DNA of 64,000 nucleotides from Streptomyces changanensis (GTDB lineage Bacteria; Actinomycetota; Actinomycetes; Streptomycetales; Streptomycetaceae): assembly GCF_024600715.1 (NCBI RefSeq), contig NZ_CP102332.1:2852001-2916000 (forward strand). The letters are read 5' to 3'. The notes beneath the pieces were generated by a model, which saw only the letters and a program-made list of their open reading frames with translations, did not search any database and had not been told where the DNA came from. Positions within the stretch are counted from its first letter, which is position 1, and each line of letters begins with the position of its first letter. The translations under genes were made by a program, and so were the position numbers. Positions 1 to 8,392 of the stretch are shown here, piece after piece.

Positions 1-1144
1 TGCCGGACGTCGGCCCGGCGGACATCGCCTTGCCGGAGGCCGCCGTGTCGGGCGTCGGCCCGGCGGACGTCGCCGTGGCGCGGGCCTGCGTCTCGGGGGT
101 GCCCGTGGCGCGCTTGGGCGCGGCGGGGCGTACGTCGTCGGTGCGCAGCGGCACGAACGTGCTCGGCCGCCCGTCGGACTCGTCGTCGGCGGTGTCGGCA
201 CCGGCGGTGTCCGTGTCGGTGTCACCGTCGGCGGTGTCGCGGGCGCTCGTGTCGCGGGTGCCGCCGGTGGCCCACTTGGGGGCGGTCCTGCCGGCGGGGG
301 CCTCGTCCGCGTCCTCGCCCGCCGGGGCCTTGCCCTTGCCCTTCGCGGGGGTCGGCGTGGCCGTCACGGCGGCGGGCTCGTCGTCCGACGGGGTCTTCCC
401 CGAGGACGCCGGGGACCTCGGCGTGAGCGCCTTGAGCGCGGTCGTGGGCTGGTCGACCCGCGCGGCGGGCTTCCGGACGGTGCTGAAGACCGCGGTGGGC
501 TGGTCGACGTTGCGCTCGGCTGTCGCAGCCGGGGCGGGGTCCTCCTGCTCGTCGTCGCGGTCATCGTCACCGTCGCGGTCTTCGCCGTCGCCGTCGCCGG
601 CGCGGTCGCCGGCGCGGTCGCCGTCGGCGCGCGCGTCCGAAGCGGCCTCGGTGGCCTCGGGCTCGGCCTCATCATCGGCGGTGTCCACGGCGGCCGCCTC
701 CGGGGCGTCGGCACCGGCACCGGCGTCGGCACCTGCATCGGTGTCGGCCGGGGTCGTGGGGTCGGCGGCCCCAGCGGAGTCGGCGGTGTCGGCGTCCGAC
801 GACTCCCGCGCCTCGGGCACGGTCGCGCCCCCGGCGGCAGCCGTACGCTCCCCGGCGGACCCCTCCGACGCGTCCGACGCGTCCGACGGCTTCGACGGCT
901 CCGCCCGGTCGGCCGCCGCCTTCGCCGTGTCGGGCGAAGCCGCCCCGTCCCGTGCCGGCTCCCGCGCCGGCTCCGGCTCCGTCAGCTTCGGCGCCTTGAA
1001 CACCGCGGTCGGCTGGTCCACCCCAGCCGGCCTCGCACCGGTCCGCGCCTCGCCGAAGGCGGCGAGCCGCGGATCGCGACCGCCCGCAGCCGTCTCCCCC
1101 GGAGACTTCCGCTGCTCCGACTTGTCGGGGGACTCGCCCGCCAC
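1..1144 (-). CDS. D-alanyl-D-alanine carboxypeptidase, N-terminal part (runs off the left edge)
   Basis: Only the low-complexity N-terminal extension is in the window; the serine-peptidase domain would lie beyond position 1. The start is a GTG at 1144 with a GGAGG five bases upstream. The protein opens VAGESPDKSEQRKSPGE and then carries a long Ala/Asp/Glu/Thr-rich acidic stretch with recurring VDQPTAVF or VDQPTTAL motifs at about residues 42, 222 and 236. This architecture is what I know from Streptomyces penicillin-binding carboxypeptidases of the SCO4439 type, which trim peptidoglycan pentapeptides outside the membrane. The long open frame on the + strand here is its antisense shadow. The family call rests on the extension alone. 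Confidence 0.72.
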   Translation of the reverse strand, partial: MAGESPDKSEQRKSPGETAAGGRDPRLAAFGEARTGARPAGVDQPTAVFKAPKLTEPEPAREPARDGAASPDTAKAAADRAEPSKPSDASDASEGSAGERTAAAGGATVPEARESSDADTADSAGAADPTTPADTDAGADAGAGADAPEAAAVDTADDEAEPEATEAASDARADGDRAGDRAGDGDGEDRDGDDDRDDEQEDPAPAATAERNVDQPTAVFSTVRKPAARVDQPTTALKALTPRSPASSGKTPSDDEPAAVTATPTPAKGKGKAPAGEDADEAPAGRTAPKWATGGTRDTSARDTADGDTDTDTAGADTADDESDGRPSTFVPLRTDDVRPAAPKRATGTPETQARATATSAGPTPDTAASGKAMSAGPTSG

Positions 1145-1321
1145 CGTGCCTCCAACCAACGCGTTGTCCGAACCGTGTACCAGTGTCCTGTGTGAGCCCC
1201 TCGGCCCCCGTGCTAGACGAGAACGACATACCTGCCGGTTCCCGCACGAAGCACCCAGGCGCTCTCGACAGATGAATGTGAGAGGGGTCACCCTGTCATT
1301 CATCCACGCGGGGAGGCATGG

Positions 1322-2056
1322 ATGGGCAGGAGCCGCAGAACACTTCCGGAGGAGCTTCTGCTGCTCGCTCTGGACCCGGCCACGGGTACCACAGCGCAGC
1401 CGCAGTCGCTCGACCTCGGCCTCGCCGGAGCACAGCTAGTGGAGCTGGCTCTGGCAGGACGGATAGCCCCTGACGGGGATCGTATCGCCGTGGTGATGCC
1501 ACGGCCGACAGGAGATCCGACGCTGGACTCCGCACTGGAACTGCTGCGCAGACGCGGCAGCCCGGTACGGGCGGTCCACTGGATAGGCGGACCCCGGCTG
1601 GGGTTGCGTCAGACGTACCTCTCGCACCTGGAGCGCTGCGGCATGGTCCACGCCGTGGAGAGCCAGATGTGCGGGGTGCTGCCGACGACGCGCTACCAGG
1701 CGACGGACACCGCCATCAGCCGGGAGATCAGGTCCCGGCTGGACAGCGCGATCCGCACCGGCGTACCGCCGGACCCGCGGACCGCCGCCCTGGCCGCGCT
1801 CGCGCACGCGGTCGGCCTGGGCAAGCACCTCTACCCCGGTAACGAGGGGCGTTCGTCGCGCTCCCGGCTCCGGGACCTGATCCGGCACGACCCGATGGGC
1901 GGCCTCGTGGCGCACGCCGTGATGGACGTCCAGAACGGCGTCGGCGCTCCGCAGCGCCGTCCGCCGGCCCCGGGAGGTCCAGGCCGGCCGGCCGCCACCG
2001 TCCCGATGCGGACGGCGTCGCACCCCGGGCCCATGGCCCGCGTCGCCGCGCGCTGA
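1322..2056 (+). CDS. GPP34 (GOLPH3/Vps74-like) family phosphoprotein
   Basis: A 244-residue protein with the start chosen at ATG 1322, six bases after GGGGAGG. The N-terminus (RTLPEELLLLALDPATG) and the following L-rich helices match the GPP34 fold, known in eukaryotes as a phosphoinositide-binding Golgi protein. In actinomycetes its role is not established. A Pro/Arg/Gly-rich tail covers about residues 208-244. It is divergent from the carboxypeptidase gene with a 177-bp shared promoter region, an arrangement I associate with this Streptomyces core locus. Confidence 0.75.
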   Translation: MGRSRRTLPEELLLLALDPATGTTAQPQSLDLGLAGAQLVELALAGRIAPDGDRIAVVMPRPTGDPTLDSALELLRRRGSPVRAVHWIGGPRLGLRQTYLSHLERCGMVHAVESQMCGVLPTTRYQATDTAISREIRSRLDSAIRTGVPPDPRTAALAALAHAVGLGKHLYPGNEGRSSRSRLRDLIRHDPMGGLVAHAVMDVQNGVGAPQRRPPAPGGPGRPAATVPMRTASHPGPMARVAAR

Positions 2057-2101
2057 ACCACCGGCACCACGCGCACCACCCGCACGCACCACCCGCACCG
2101 C

Positions 2102-2158
2102 CGCCCGTACGTGGCACCGCCGCCCGTACGCGGCACCGCCGCCCGTACGCGGCACCCC
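2102..2158. repeat. Three tandem 19-bp repeats in the GPP34/XRE intergenic region
   Basis: Three near-identical copies of CGCCCGTACGCGGCACCGC begin at about 2102, 2121 and 2140. Each contains the palindromic core CGTACG. The rest of the 342-bp gap (2057-2398) holds no convincing gene. Its last 20 bases carry the GGAGGTG ribosome binding site of the XRE gene. Confidence 0.7.
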
Positions 2159-2398
2159 GGTACGGGAGCGACACCTGTACGCCCGCACCACCGCACGTCC
2201 ACCGCACCGGCGTCCCACACGGCCCGGTCGGGAGTCGCACGGGTGCGCGGGGCGGCCCGCACGGCCGTCCCGCGCGTTCGCGTTCGCTCACCCGTGTGGC
2301 AATTCTCCAGCGCCACACGCCCTTTGGTGGCAGTCTGCTGAGCAGTAGATACGCAGAGCAACGCCAGCTACAGCCAGGCAGCCGGAGGTGCAGTTCCC

Positions 2399-3259
2399 GT
2401 GGCGTCCAATGTCAACCCCACCGTCAGGCGACGCAGACTGGGCATGGAGCTCCGCCGGCTGCGCGAGCAGAAGGGCATGACGGCGGAGGAGGTCGCCGAG
2501 CGGCTGCTCGTCTCCCAGTCGAAGATCAGCCGGCTGGAGAACGGCCGCCGCTCGATCAGCCAGCGCGACGTGCGGGACCTGTGCGGGGTGTACGAGGTCG
2601 AGGACCGGCGGATCGTCGACTCGCTCATGCAGATGGCGAAGGACTCGCGGCAGCAGGGCTGGTGGCACGCGTTCGGCGACATCCCCTACAGCGTGTACAT
2701 CGGCCTGGAGACCGACGCCGCGTCGCTGCGCGTCTACGAGCCGCAGATCGTGCCGGGGCTGCTCCAGACCCGGGCGTACGCGGAGGCCGTCATCAACGGC
2801 GCGCTGCCGGAGGCGCCGGTGTCGGAGATCGACAAGCGGGTCAACGTCCGTACGCGCCGCCAGGACCGCGTCCACGACGTGGAGAAACCGCTGCGCCTGT
2901 GGGCGGTGATCGACGAGTCGGCGCTGCGCCGGGTCGTCGGCGGCCGGGACGTGATGGTGGAGCAGCTGGAGTCGCTGATCGAGCTGTCGCACCTGCCGCA
3001 CGTGACGGTGCAGGTGCTGCCGTTCGAGATGGGCGCGCACCCGGGCATCAGCGGGCACTACGCGATCCTGGAGTTCCCCGACGCGACGGACTCGTCGGTC
3101 GTCTACATCGAGGGCGTCACCAGCGACCTGTACCTGGAGAAGCCGAACGACGTCCAGCGGTACAGCGTCATGTACGAGCACCTGCGCGCGCAGGCGCTGG
3201 GGGTGGAGCAGACCCGGCAGTTCGTCGCGGCGGTGGCCAAGGACCACGCCGAGAGCTGA
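2399..3259 (+). CDS. XRE-family regulator with DUF5753 (Scr1-like)
   Basis: A 286-residue regulator. It starts at GTG 2399, preceded by GGAGGTG. Residues about 12-70 form a helix-turn-helix of the Cro/CI type (LRRLREQKGMTAEEVAERL, then SQSKISRLENG). The remainder is the DUF5753 domain (YEPQIVPGLLQTRAYAEAVI and VQVLPFEMGAHPG are typical). In Streptomyces such genes pair with a small DUF397 gene, present here 340 bp downstream. From memory the S. coelicolor counterparts at this locus (SCO4441/SCO4442, Scr1/Scr2) influence antibiotic production. A 31-bp duplication covers its stop codon. Confidence 0.85.
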   Translation: MASNVNPTVRRRRLGMELRRLREQKGMTAEEVAERLLVSQSKISRLENGRRSISQRDVRDLCGVYEVEDRRIVDSLMQMAKDSRQQGWWHAFGDIPYSVYIGLETDAASLRVYEPQIVPGLLQTRAYAEAVINGALPEAPVSEIDKRVNVRTRRQDRVHDVEKPLRLWAVIDESALRRVVGGRDVMVEQLESLIELSHLPHVTVQVLPFEMGAHPGISGHYAILEFPDATDSSVVYIEGVTSDLYLEKPNDVQRYSVMYEHLRAQALGVEQTRQFVAAVAKDHAES

Positions 3260-3296
3260 GCCGGCGGCCAAGGACCACGCCGAGAGCCGAGCCGGC
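3235..3296. repeat. 31-bp tandem duplication across the stop codon of the XRE gene
   Basis: Two adjacent 31-bp copies (about 3235-3265 and 3266-3296) differ at one base. In the first copy the frame ends in TGA; in the second the same place reads CGA. The duplication therefore added a stop-less copy of the last codons behind the real stop. The rest of the gap to 3598 shows no gene. Confidence 0.85.
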
Positions 3297-3598
3297 GGGC
3301 CGGGGGCCGCGTCGCGGCGCCACGGAGCCGCGCGGCCCTGCGGCGCGGCTGCCCACAGGCGCCAGGCTCCACGGGCCGAATGTCGGGGTTCATCCGGAAA
3401 CAACCGATCCGACAGTACGAGGATCGGCACGGTACACCCCCACCGGCCGCCGACGGTAGACCGGACGGGAACATGCCATCCGGATGAGTGAACGACCGCC
3501 CCGGACCCGGAGGGTGGGCGAGTAGCGTCGATCACGCCAGCCTGACGGTTGGCGCGACTCCTGCCAGCCAGAACCAGCCAGAACCGGAGTGAACAATC

Positions 3599-3799
3599 AT
3601 GGCCATTATTCAGGGCGCCACGGACACCTGGACGAAGTCCTCCTACTCCGGCGGGAACGGCGCGTGCGTCGAGGTCAAGTCCCCCGCCGTCGCCTCGATC
3701 GCGGTCCGCGACTCCAAGGTGCCCGCGGGCCCGTCGATCTCCTTCGTACCGGGCGCGTGGAACGCCTTCGTCCGCGAGGTGGGCGCCGGCTCGCTCTGA
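3599..3799 (+). CDS. DUF397 domain protein (Scr2-like partner of the XRE regulator)
   Basis: A 66-residue protein with the DUF397 signature: WTKSSYSGGNGACVEV, then VAVRDSK-type and FVPGAWNAFV segments spanning nearly the whole length. Start ATG at 3599; the preceding bases are weakly Shine-Dalgarno-like (CCGGAGTG). DUF397 proteins are small partners of XRE/DUF5753 regulators and often counteract them. The adjacent regulator fits that pairing. The A/T-richer start suggests regulated expression. Confidence 0.88.
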   Translation: MAIIQGATDTWTKSSYSGGNGACVEVKSPAVASIAVRDSKVPAGPSISFVPGAWNAFVREVGAGSL

Positions 3800-4403
3800 G
3801 CCGCACCCCTTCCTGCCCCCCCACGTCGCGACGGAGCCCTCTCGACTGGTCCGCCGTCCCCGGCCGAGAGGGATCGGGCCCACCCGCGACGACGCCCCCA
3901 CTCCCCGCCCCCATTTCTTGCCGGTCCCTTTTCCGGCCCTTTCTGTGAACTTGGTCGACATACCGGTCAGTACCCGGCAGTGTGACCTCTGAGCGCGAGC
4001 CGCCGGTCCCCGCCTCCCCGCCACGGACCACGGCGTACGAGCCTGTCCTCCTCCTCTCCACGGCCGCACGGGACCCGCATCCCGCGCGGCCGTCGTCATG
4101 CGCGCACCGAGCCGCGGCGCGTGCGCGCCGGCCCGCGCGCACGGGGTGCCGACGGCCTGACGAAGCGTCCGGTCATCGTCCGACGCCCCCTGCGCCGCCG
4201 ACAACGGGCCCGAAGGTCAAGAACCGGCAAAGACGTTCCAGCCGGTGACTGCTGTTCATGTCCATGACCCGGAAGGGTCTTGACCGCTTGCCCGCCCGGA
4301 CGGTTCAATCCCCGAAAGCCCCGCTCCCGCACGGGGTGCCGCTGGTCCGCACCGTACTGACGAAGTGCCGTGGCGTTCACAAGGCGGACCCCTGGAGGGG
4401 GCA
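3800..4403. other. Intergenic region without a supported gene
   Basis: About 600 bp between the DUF397 gene and the symporter. Open frames here have atypical composition and no recognisable domain. The end carries GGAGGGG just before the symporter ATG. I see no clear hairpin or promoter motif. Confidence 0.6.
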
Positions 4404-6020
4404 ATGAACAGTCTCGACTGGGCTGTGCTCATCGGCTACTTCGGCGTGATGGTGGCGATCGGGCTCTGGTCCCACAAACGCATCGACGACGTCGGGGACT
4501 TCTTCACCGCGGGCGGCCGCATGCCCTGGTGGCTCTCCGGCATCTCCCACCACATGTCCGGCTACAGCGCCGTCATGTTCACCGGGTACGCGGGCATCGC
4601 CTACACCTACGGCGTCACCTCGTACGTCACCTGGTCCTTCCCCATCGCCGTCGGCATCGCCATCGGCGCGCGGCTCTTCGCGCCCCGGCTCAACCGGCTC
4701 CGCTCCCGGTTGCGCGTCGCGTCCCCGCTGGAGTACCTGAAGAACCGGTACGACCTGCGCACTCAGCAGGCCCTCGCCTGGTCCGGGATGCTGCTGAAGA
4801 TCGTCGACGTCGGCGCGAAGTGGGCCGCCATCGCCACCCTGCTCTCCGTCTTCACCGGCATCTCCCTCAACCAGGGCATCCTCATCACCGGTGTCGTCAC
4901 GGGCGTCTACTGCACCGTCGGTGGGCTGTGGGCCGACGCGCTCACCGAACTCGGCCAGTTCGTCATCCAGTTCCTCGCCGGGATCGCCATGCTCGCCGCC
5001 GTCCTCGCCGAACTCGGCGGCTTCAGCGCGCTGTGGACGGTGTGGGACCGGCCCGAGCTCCAGGGCCACGCGGAACCCACCGCCGGGCCGTACACGATGA
5101 CCTTCCTGCTCGCGTACCTCTTCATCAAGACCTTCGAGTACAACGGCGGCATGTGGAACCAGGCGCAGCGCTACATGGCGACGCCCAGCGCCCGGGAGGC
5201 CACCCGGTCCGCGTGGCTCTCGGCGGCGCTGTGGCTCGTCTGGCCGCTCGTCCTCTTCTTCCCCATGTGGTGCGCGCCCCTGCTGGTCACGCCGGAGAAG
5301 GCCGACGCCTCCGACGCGTACGCGCTGATGACGGGCGAGCTGCTGCCGCACGGCCTGCTCGGGCTGGTCGTCGTCGGTTTCTTCTCCCACACGATGGCGA
5401 TGTGCTCCTCCGACGCCAACGCCATCGCGGCCGTCTTCACCCGGGACATCGCCCCCGTCCTGTCGAAGGCCGCGCGCGGCTGGTCCCACCGGGCGGCGCT
5501 GCTCGCCGCCCGGTGGTCGACCGTCGCGTTCCTCGCGCTGTCGATGGGCATCGCCACCCAGGTCGACTCGCCCGCCTTCAAGGACATCATCACCGTCGTC
5601 ATCAAGTGGGTGGCCGGGCTGATGGGGCCCATCGCCATCCCGTTCATGCTGGGTCTGCTGCGGCCCTTCCGCCGCTCCGGCCCGACCGCCGCGCTGGTCT
5701 CCTGGGCCGCCGGACTCTTCGCCTTCTGGCTCACCAACTACGGCCTCGACGGCGTCGAACTGCAGATCCAGATCGTGTCGCCGGTCGCCACGTCCCTCGT
5801 CCTGTACGTCCTGCTCGGCCACCTGAAGCCCGAGGACACGCCCGAACGGGACGCCGTGCTCGACCGGATCAACACCGAAGCCGACGGCTCCGACACCGGT
5901 GGGCCCGACACCGAGGCCCCCGGCGCCGGATCACCCGGCGCGGGGTCGCCCGACACCGGAACCCCCGACGCCGGGTCCACCGGCGCCGGCTCGCCGGCCG
6001 CCGCTCAGCCGCGCGGGTAG
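4404..6020 (+). CDS. Sodium:solute symporter (SSS) family transporter
   Basis: A 538-residue polytopic membrane protein with about 12-13 hydrophobic helices from residue 5 to about 490. The start is ATG 4404 with GGAGGGG four bases upstream. The N-terminal GYFGVMVAIGLW and the GMLLKIVDVGAKWAAIATLL and GGLWADALTELGQFVIQF segments are typical of the SSS fold, which couples Na+ entry to uptake of sugars, amino acids or similar solutes. The substrate is not evident. The last 40 residues are a Gly/Ser/Pro/Asp low-complexity tail with GAGSPGAGSP-like repeats. Its 3' end overlaps the convergent glycohydrolase gene by 16 bp. Confidence 0.85.
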   Translation: MNSLDWAVLIGYFGVMVAIGLWSHKRIDDVGDFFTAGGRMPWWLSGISHHMSGYSAVMFTGYAGIAYTYGVTSYVTWSFPIAVGIAIGARLFAPRLNRLRSRLRVASPLEYLKNRYDLRTQQALAWSGMLLKIVDVGAKWAAIATLLSVFTGISLNQGILITGVVTGVYCTVGGLWADALTELGQFVIQFLAGIAMLAAVLAELGGFSALWTVWDRPELQGHAEPTAGPYTMTFLLAYLFIKTFEYNGGMWNQAQRYMATPSAREATRSAWLSAALWLVWPLVLFFPMWCAPLLVTPEKADASDAYALMTGELLPHGLLGLVVVGFFSHTMAMCSSDANAIAAVFTRDIAPVLSKAARGWSHRAALLAARWSTVAFLALSMGIATQVDSPAFKDIITVVIKWVAGLMGPIAIPFMLGLLRPFRRSGPTAALVSWAAGLFAFWLTNYGLDGVELQIQIVSPVATSLVLYVLLGHLKPEDTPERDAVLDRINTEADGSDTGGPDTEAPGAGSPGAGSPDTGTPDAGSTGAGSPAAAQPRG

Positions 6021-7150
6021 CGGGCCAGCCAGCCCGGCGACGCCGCCGACGGGCCGTGCAGCGCCGGGCCCTGCGTCATCTCCAGGGCGAAGTCGTCGGC
6101 CAGCTCCAGCAGCGTGGACCGCCCCTCCAGCTCGGCCAGCCAGGCCGGCGGCAGGGCGGTCTCGCCGTGCAGCGCCCCCAGCAGGGCGCCCGCGAGCGCG
6201 CCCGTCACCTCCGACGGGCCGTCGTGGTTCACCGCCAGGCGCAGCCCGTGCGGTACGTCCTCGGCGACCAGCGCGCAGTACACGGCGATCCCCAGGGCGT
6301 CCTCCGCGGCCTCCCCGTCCGTGTCGCCCAGCGACGCGATCCGGTCGGGTGTCGGCACGCCCTCGCGCACCGCGGCGACCGCCCGCTCCAGTGCGGCGGC
6401 CACCGGCTCGTGGTCGGGCCGCTCCGGCAGCTGCGCCAGCGCGCCGCGCACCGCCGACTCCACGTCCAGGCCCCGCGCCACCCCGTGCACCACCACCGCG
6501 TACGCGCCGGCGGCCAGGTACGCCGCGGGGTGGCCGTGCGTCTGCGTGGCGCACTCCACCGCCAACTGGCACACCAGGTGCGGCTCCCAGCCCACCAGCA
6601 GCCCGAACGGCGCCGACCGGACCAGGGCGCCCGCGTCCCGGGCGGCCGGGTTCTTCGGTGCGGCCAGCGTGCCGAGGACCTCGTCGCCCAGCCCCGTCAG
6701 ACAGGCGCGGGGCGGATCGCGGCGGGTGTACAGCCACTCCTGCGCGGCGAGCCAGCCGTTGTCCTTGCGCCGCTCGTCCGGGCCCCAGTCGCGCTGGGTC
6801 GCCGCCCACCGCAGGTAGGCGCGGTGCAGGTCGGTCGGCGGGTGCCAGGCGCCGGTGTCCCGGCGCACCTGGGCGCGGATCAGCCCGTCGACGGTGAACA
6901 GGCCGAGCTGGGTGGCGTACGTGACGGCACCGCGCCGGCCGTGGGCGGGCGCCAGGTCCGTGAGCCCGTCCGCGCCGTGCAGCTCGCGGATCGCCTCGAC
7001 GGGCAGGCGCGCCACGCCCGCGCCGAGGGCGTCCCCGATCGCACCGCCCAGCAGGCAGCCCCGTACCCGGGCGCGGAAGTCCTGCTGTTCGGCCCGGCCC
7101 CAGACGGTCGCCGCTGTGGTACTCACCGACAGGCCCCTCCCCCGCGACAT
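6005..7150 (-). CDS. ADP-ribosylglycohydrolase (DraG)-family protein with an altered metal site
   Basis: A 381-residue protein. The DraG fold is shown by RGCLLGGAIGDALGAG near residue 31 and NHDGPSEVTGALAGALLGA near residue 310. Active DraG/ARH enzymes remove ADP-ribose from proteins using two Mg ions held by a TDDT motif and a GDSDSTG-type motif. Here the first reads TYAT (within AVTYATQLGLFT, about residue 76) and the second reads GPSEVTG, so most metal-binding aspartates are missing. It may be a non-catalytic or altered-specificity member. Start ATG 7150; the 168-bp gap to the ABC importer is a shared divergent promoter region. Confidence 0.8.
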   Translation of the reverse strand: MSRGRGLSVSTTAATVWGRAEQQDFRARVRGCLLGGAIGDALGAGVARLPVEAIRELHGADGLTDLAPAHGRRGAVTYATQLGLFTVDGLIRAQVRRDTGAWHPPTDLHRAYLRWAATQRDWGPDERRKDNGWLAAQEWLYTRRDPPRACLTGLGDEVLGTLAAPKNPAARDAGALVRSAPFGLLVGWEPHLVCQLAVECATQTHGHPAAYLAAGAYAVVVHGVARGLDVESAVRGALAQLPERPDHEPVAAALERAVAAVREGVPTPDRIASLGDTDGEAAEDALGIAVYCALVAEDVPHGLRLAVNHDGPSEVTGALAGALLGALHGETALPPAWLAELEGRSTLLELADDFALEMTQGPALHGPSAASPGWLARYPRG

Positions 7151-7318
7151 GGCTCCGGCGCAGCACTGTAATCGAACGGGTGCCGGCCGCCGAGGGCCGT
7201 CCGCGCAGCAGGACGACGGTTATTCGCCGCGCGCCGGGAACTCGCACGGGCGATGCTCCGACTACCTGTCCGGGGTCGTTTTCGGCCCGCCTCGGAAAGA
7301 TGGAGTCAGGAGTTCTTC

Positions 7319-8392
7319 ATGCAGCGTCGTTTGTGGTGCGGTACCGCCGCCCTCCTGGCGTTCGCCGCGGTCGGCTGCGGGACCGGCGACGACGGTCCGG
7401 GGGCGACGGCCGCGACCGGCGGTGCGGGCGGGGCCGGCTACCCCGTCGAGGTGACGGACTGCGAGGGCGGGAAGACGACGTTCACGGCGGCTCCGGAGAA
7501 GATCGTCACGAGCAACGCCTCCAGTCTGGAGCTGCTGCTGCGCCTCGGCGTGGGCGACAAGGTCGTCGGCACCGGCTTCCCGCCCGCCAAGGGCGCCCTC
7601 CCCGCCGAGCTGGACGCCCCGGCGCAGCGGGTGAAGGTCCTCAGCGACAGCGTCATCCCCAAGGAGAAGCTGCTCGGCTCCGGCGCCGACCTCTACATCG
7701 ACACCTTCGCCTCGGTGAACCGCGGCGGCCACGGCATGGGCGACGTGCCGACGGAGAAGGAGTTCGAGGCCGTCGGCATCAGGCACGTGTACCTGAAGTC
7801 GACCGCCTGCGCGGGCTCCGCGAAGGGGCCCGTCACCGACCTCGGCAAGGTGACGGAGGACATCCGGACGCTCGGCGCCATCACGGGTACGTCCGCGAAG
7901 GCGACCGCACTCGTCGACGCGATGGACCGGAAGGTCGGCGCCGTCCGGAAGGCCGTCGGCCAAACGCCCGAGAAGGACCGGCCCACCTACTTCCTCTTCG
8001 ACTACGACGCCGGCACCAAGCAGCCCATCGCGGTCTGCAACCGGCAGATCGCCAACGCGGTGATCTCGCTGGCCGGGGCGCGGAACGTCTTCGCCGACTG
8101 CGACGCCACGTTCAAGCCGGTCGGCTGGGAGGACGTCGTCGCGGCGGACCCGGACTGGATCCAGCTCGCCGTCCGCAACCGCGGCAGCGCCGCCGCGACG
8201 GAGAAGGCGTACGACGAGGCCCGCGCCTGGCTGCGGGGCAACGCCGCGACCAGCGGGCTGAAGGCCGTCAAGGAGGACAGGTTCCTGAGGATCGGGTCCG
8301 AGGTCACGACCATCGCGGGTGTGCGGAACGCCGACACCGTGCACCGCATCGCCGCGACCCTGTACCCCGGCAAGGTGAGGGCCGACCGCTGA
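7319..8392 (+). CDS. ABC transporter substrate-binding lipoprotein (BtuF/FhuD-like; possibly F420-0 type)
   Basis: A 357-residue exported lipoprotein. A signal peptide (residues 1-19) ends in a lipobox AAVGC, so the mature protein is anchored by Cys. The body is a class III binding protein (PEKIVTSNASSLELLLRLGVGDKVVG near residue 60). Start ATG 7319 lies six bases after CAGGAG. It overlaps the permease gene by TGATG. This class binds ferric siderophores, heme, cobalamin or, as proposed for some actinobacterial relatives, the F420 precursor F420-0. The ligand cannot be told from sequence alone. Confidence 0.82.
   Translation: MQRRLWCGTAALLAFAAVGCGTGDDGPGATAATGGAGGAGYPVEVTDCEGGKTTFTAAPEKIVTSNASSLELLLRLGVGDKVVGTGFPPAKGALPAELDAPAQRVKVLSDSVIPKEKLLGSGADLYIDTFASVNRGGHGMGDVPTEKEFEAVGIRHVYLKSTACAGSAKGPVTDLGKVTEDIRTLGAITGTSAKATALVDAMDRKVGAVRKAVGQTPEKDRPTYFLFDYDAGTKQPIAVCNRQIANAVISLAGARNVFADCDATFKPVGWEDVVAADPDWIQLAVRNRGSAAATEKAYDEARAWLRGNAATSGLKAVKEDRFLRIGSEVTTIAGVRNADTVHRIAATLYPGKVRADR

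Noticed and set aside
30..1439. Long + strand frame rich in Ser/Ala/Pro over the left edge
   Set aside because: It is the antisense shadow of the carboxypeptidase extension. Its composition is an artefact of third-position GC, and the - strand frame has a proper GTG start and ribosome site.
1436..2361. Several - strand frames opposite the GPP34 gene and its downstream gap
   Set aside because: They overlap each other and a supported gene, are Arg/Gly-rich and lack domains and ribosome sites.
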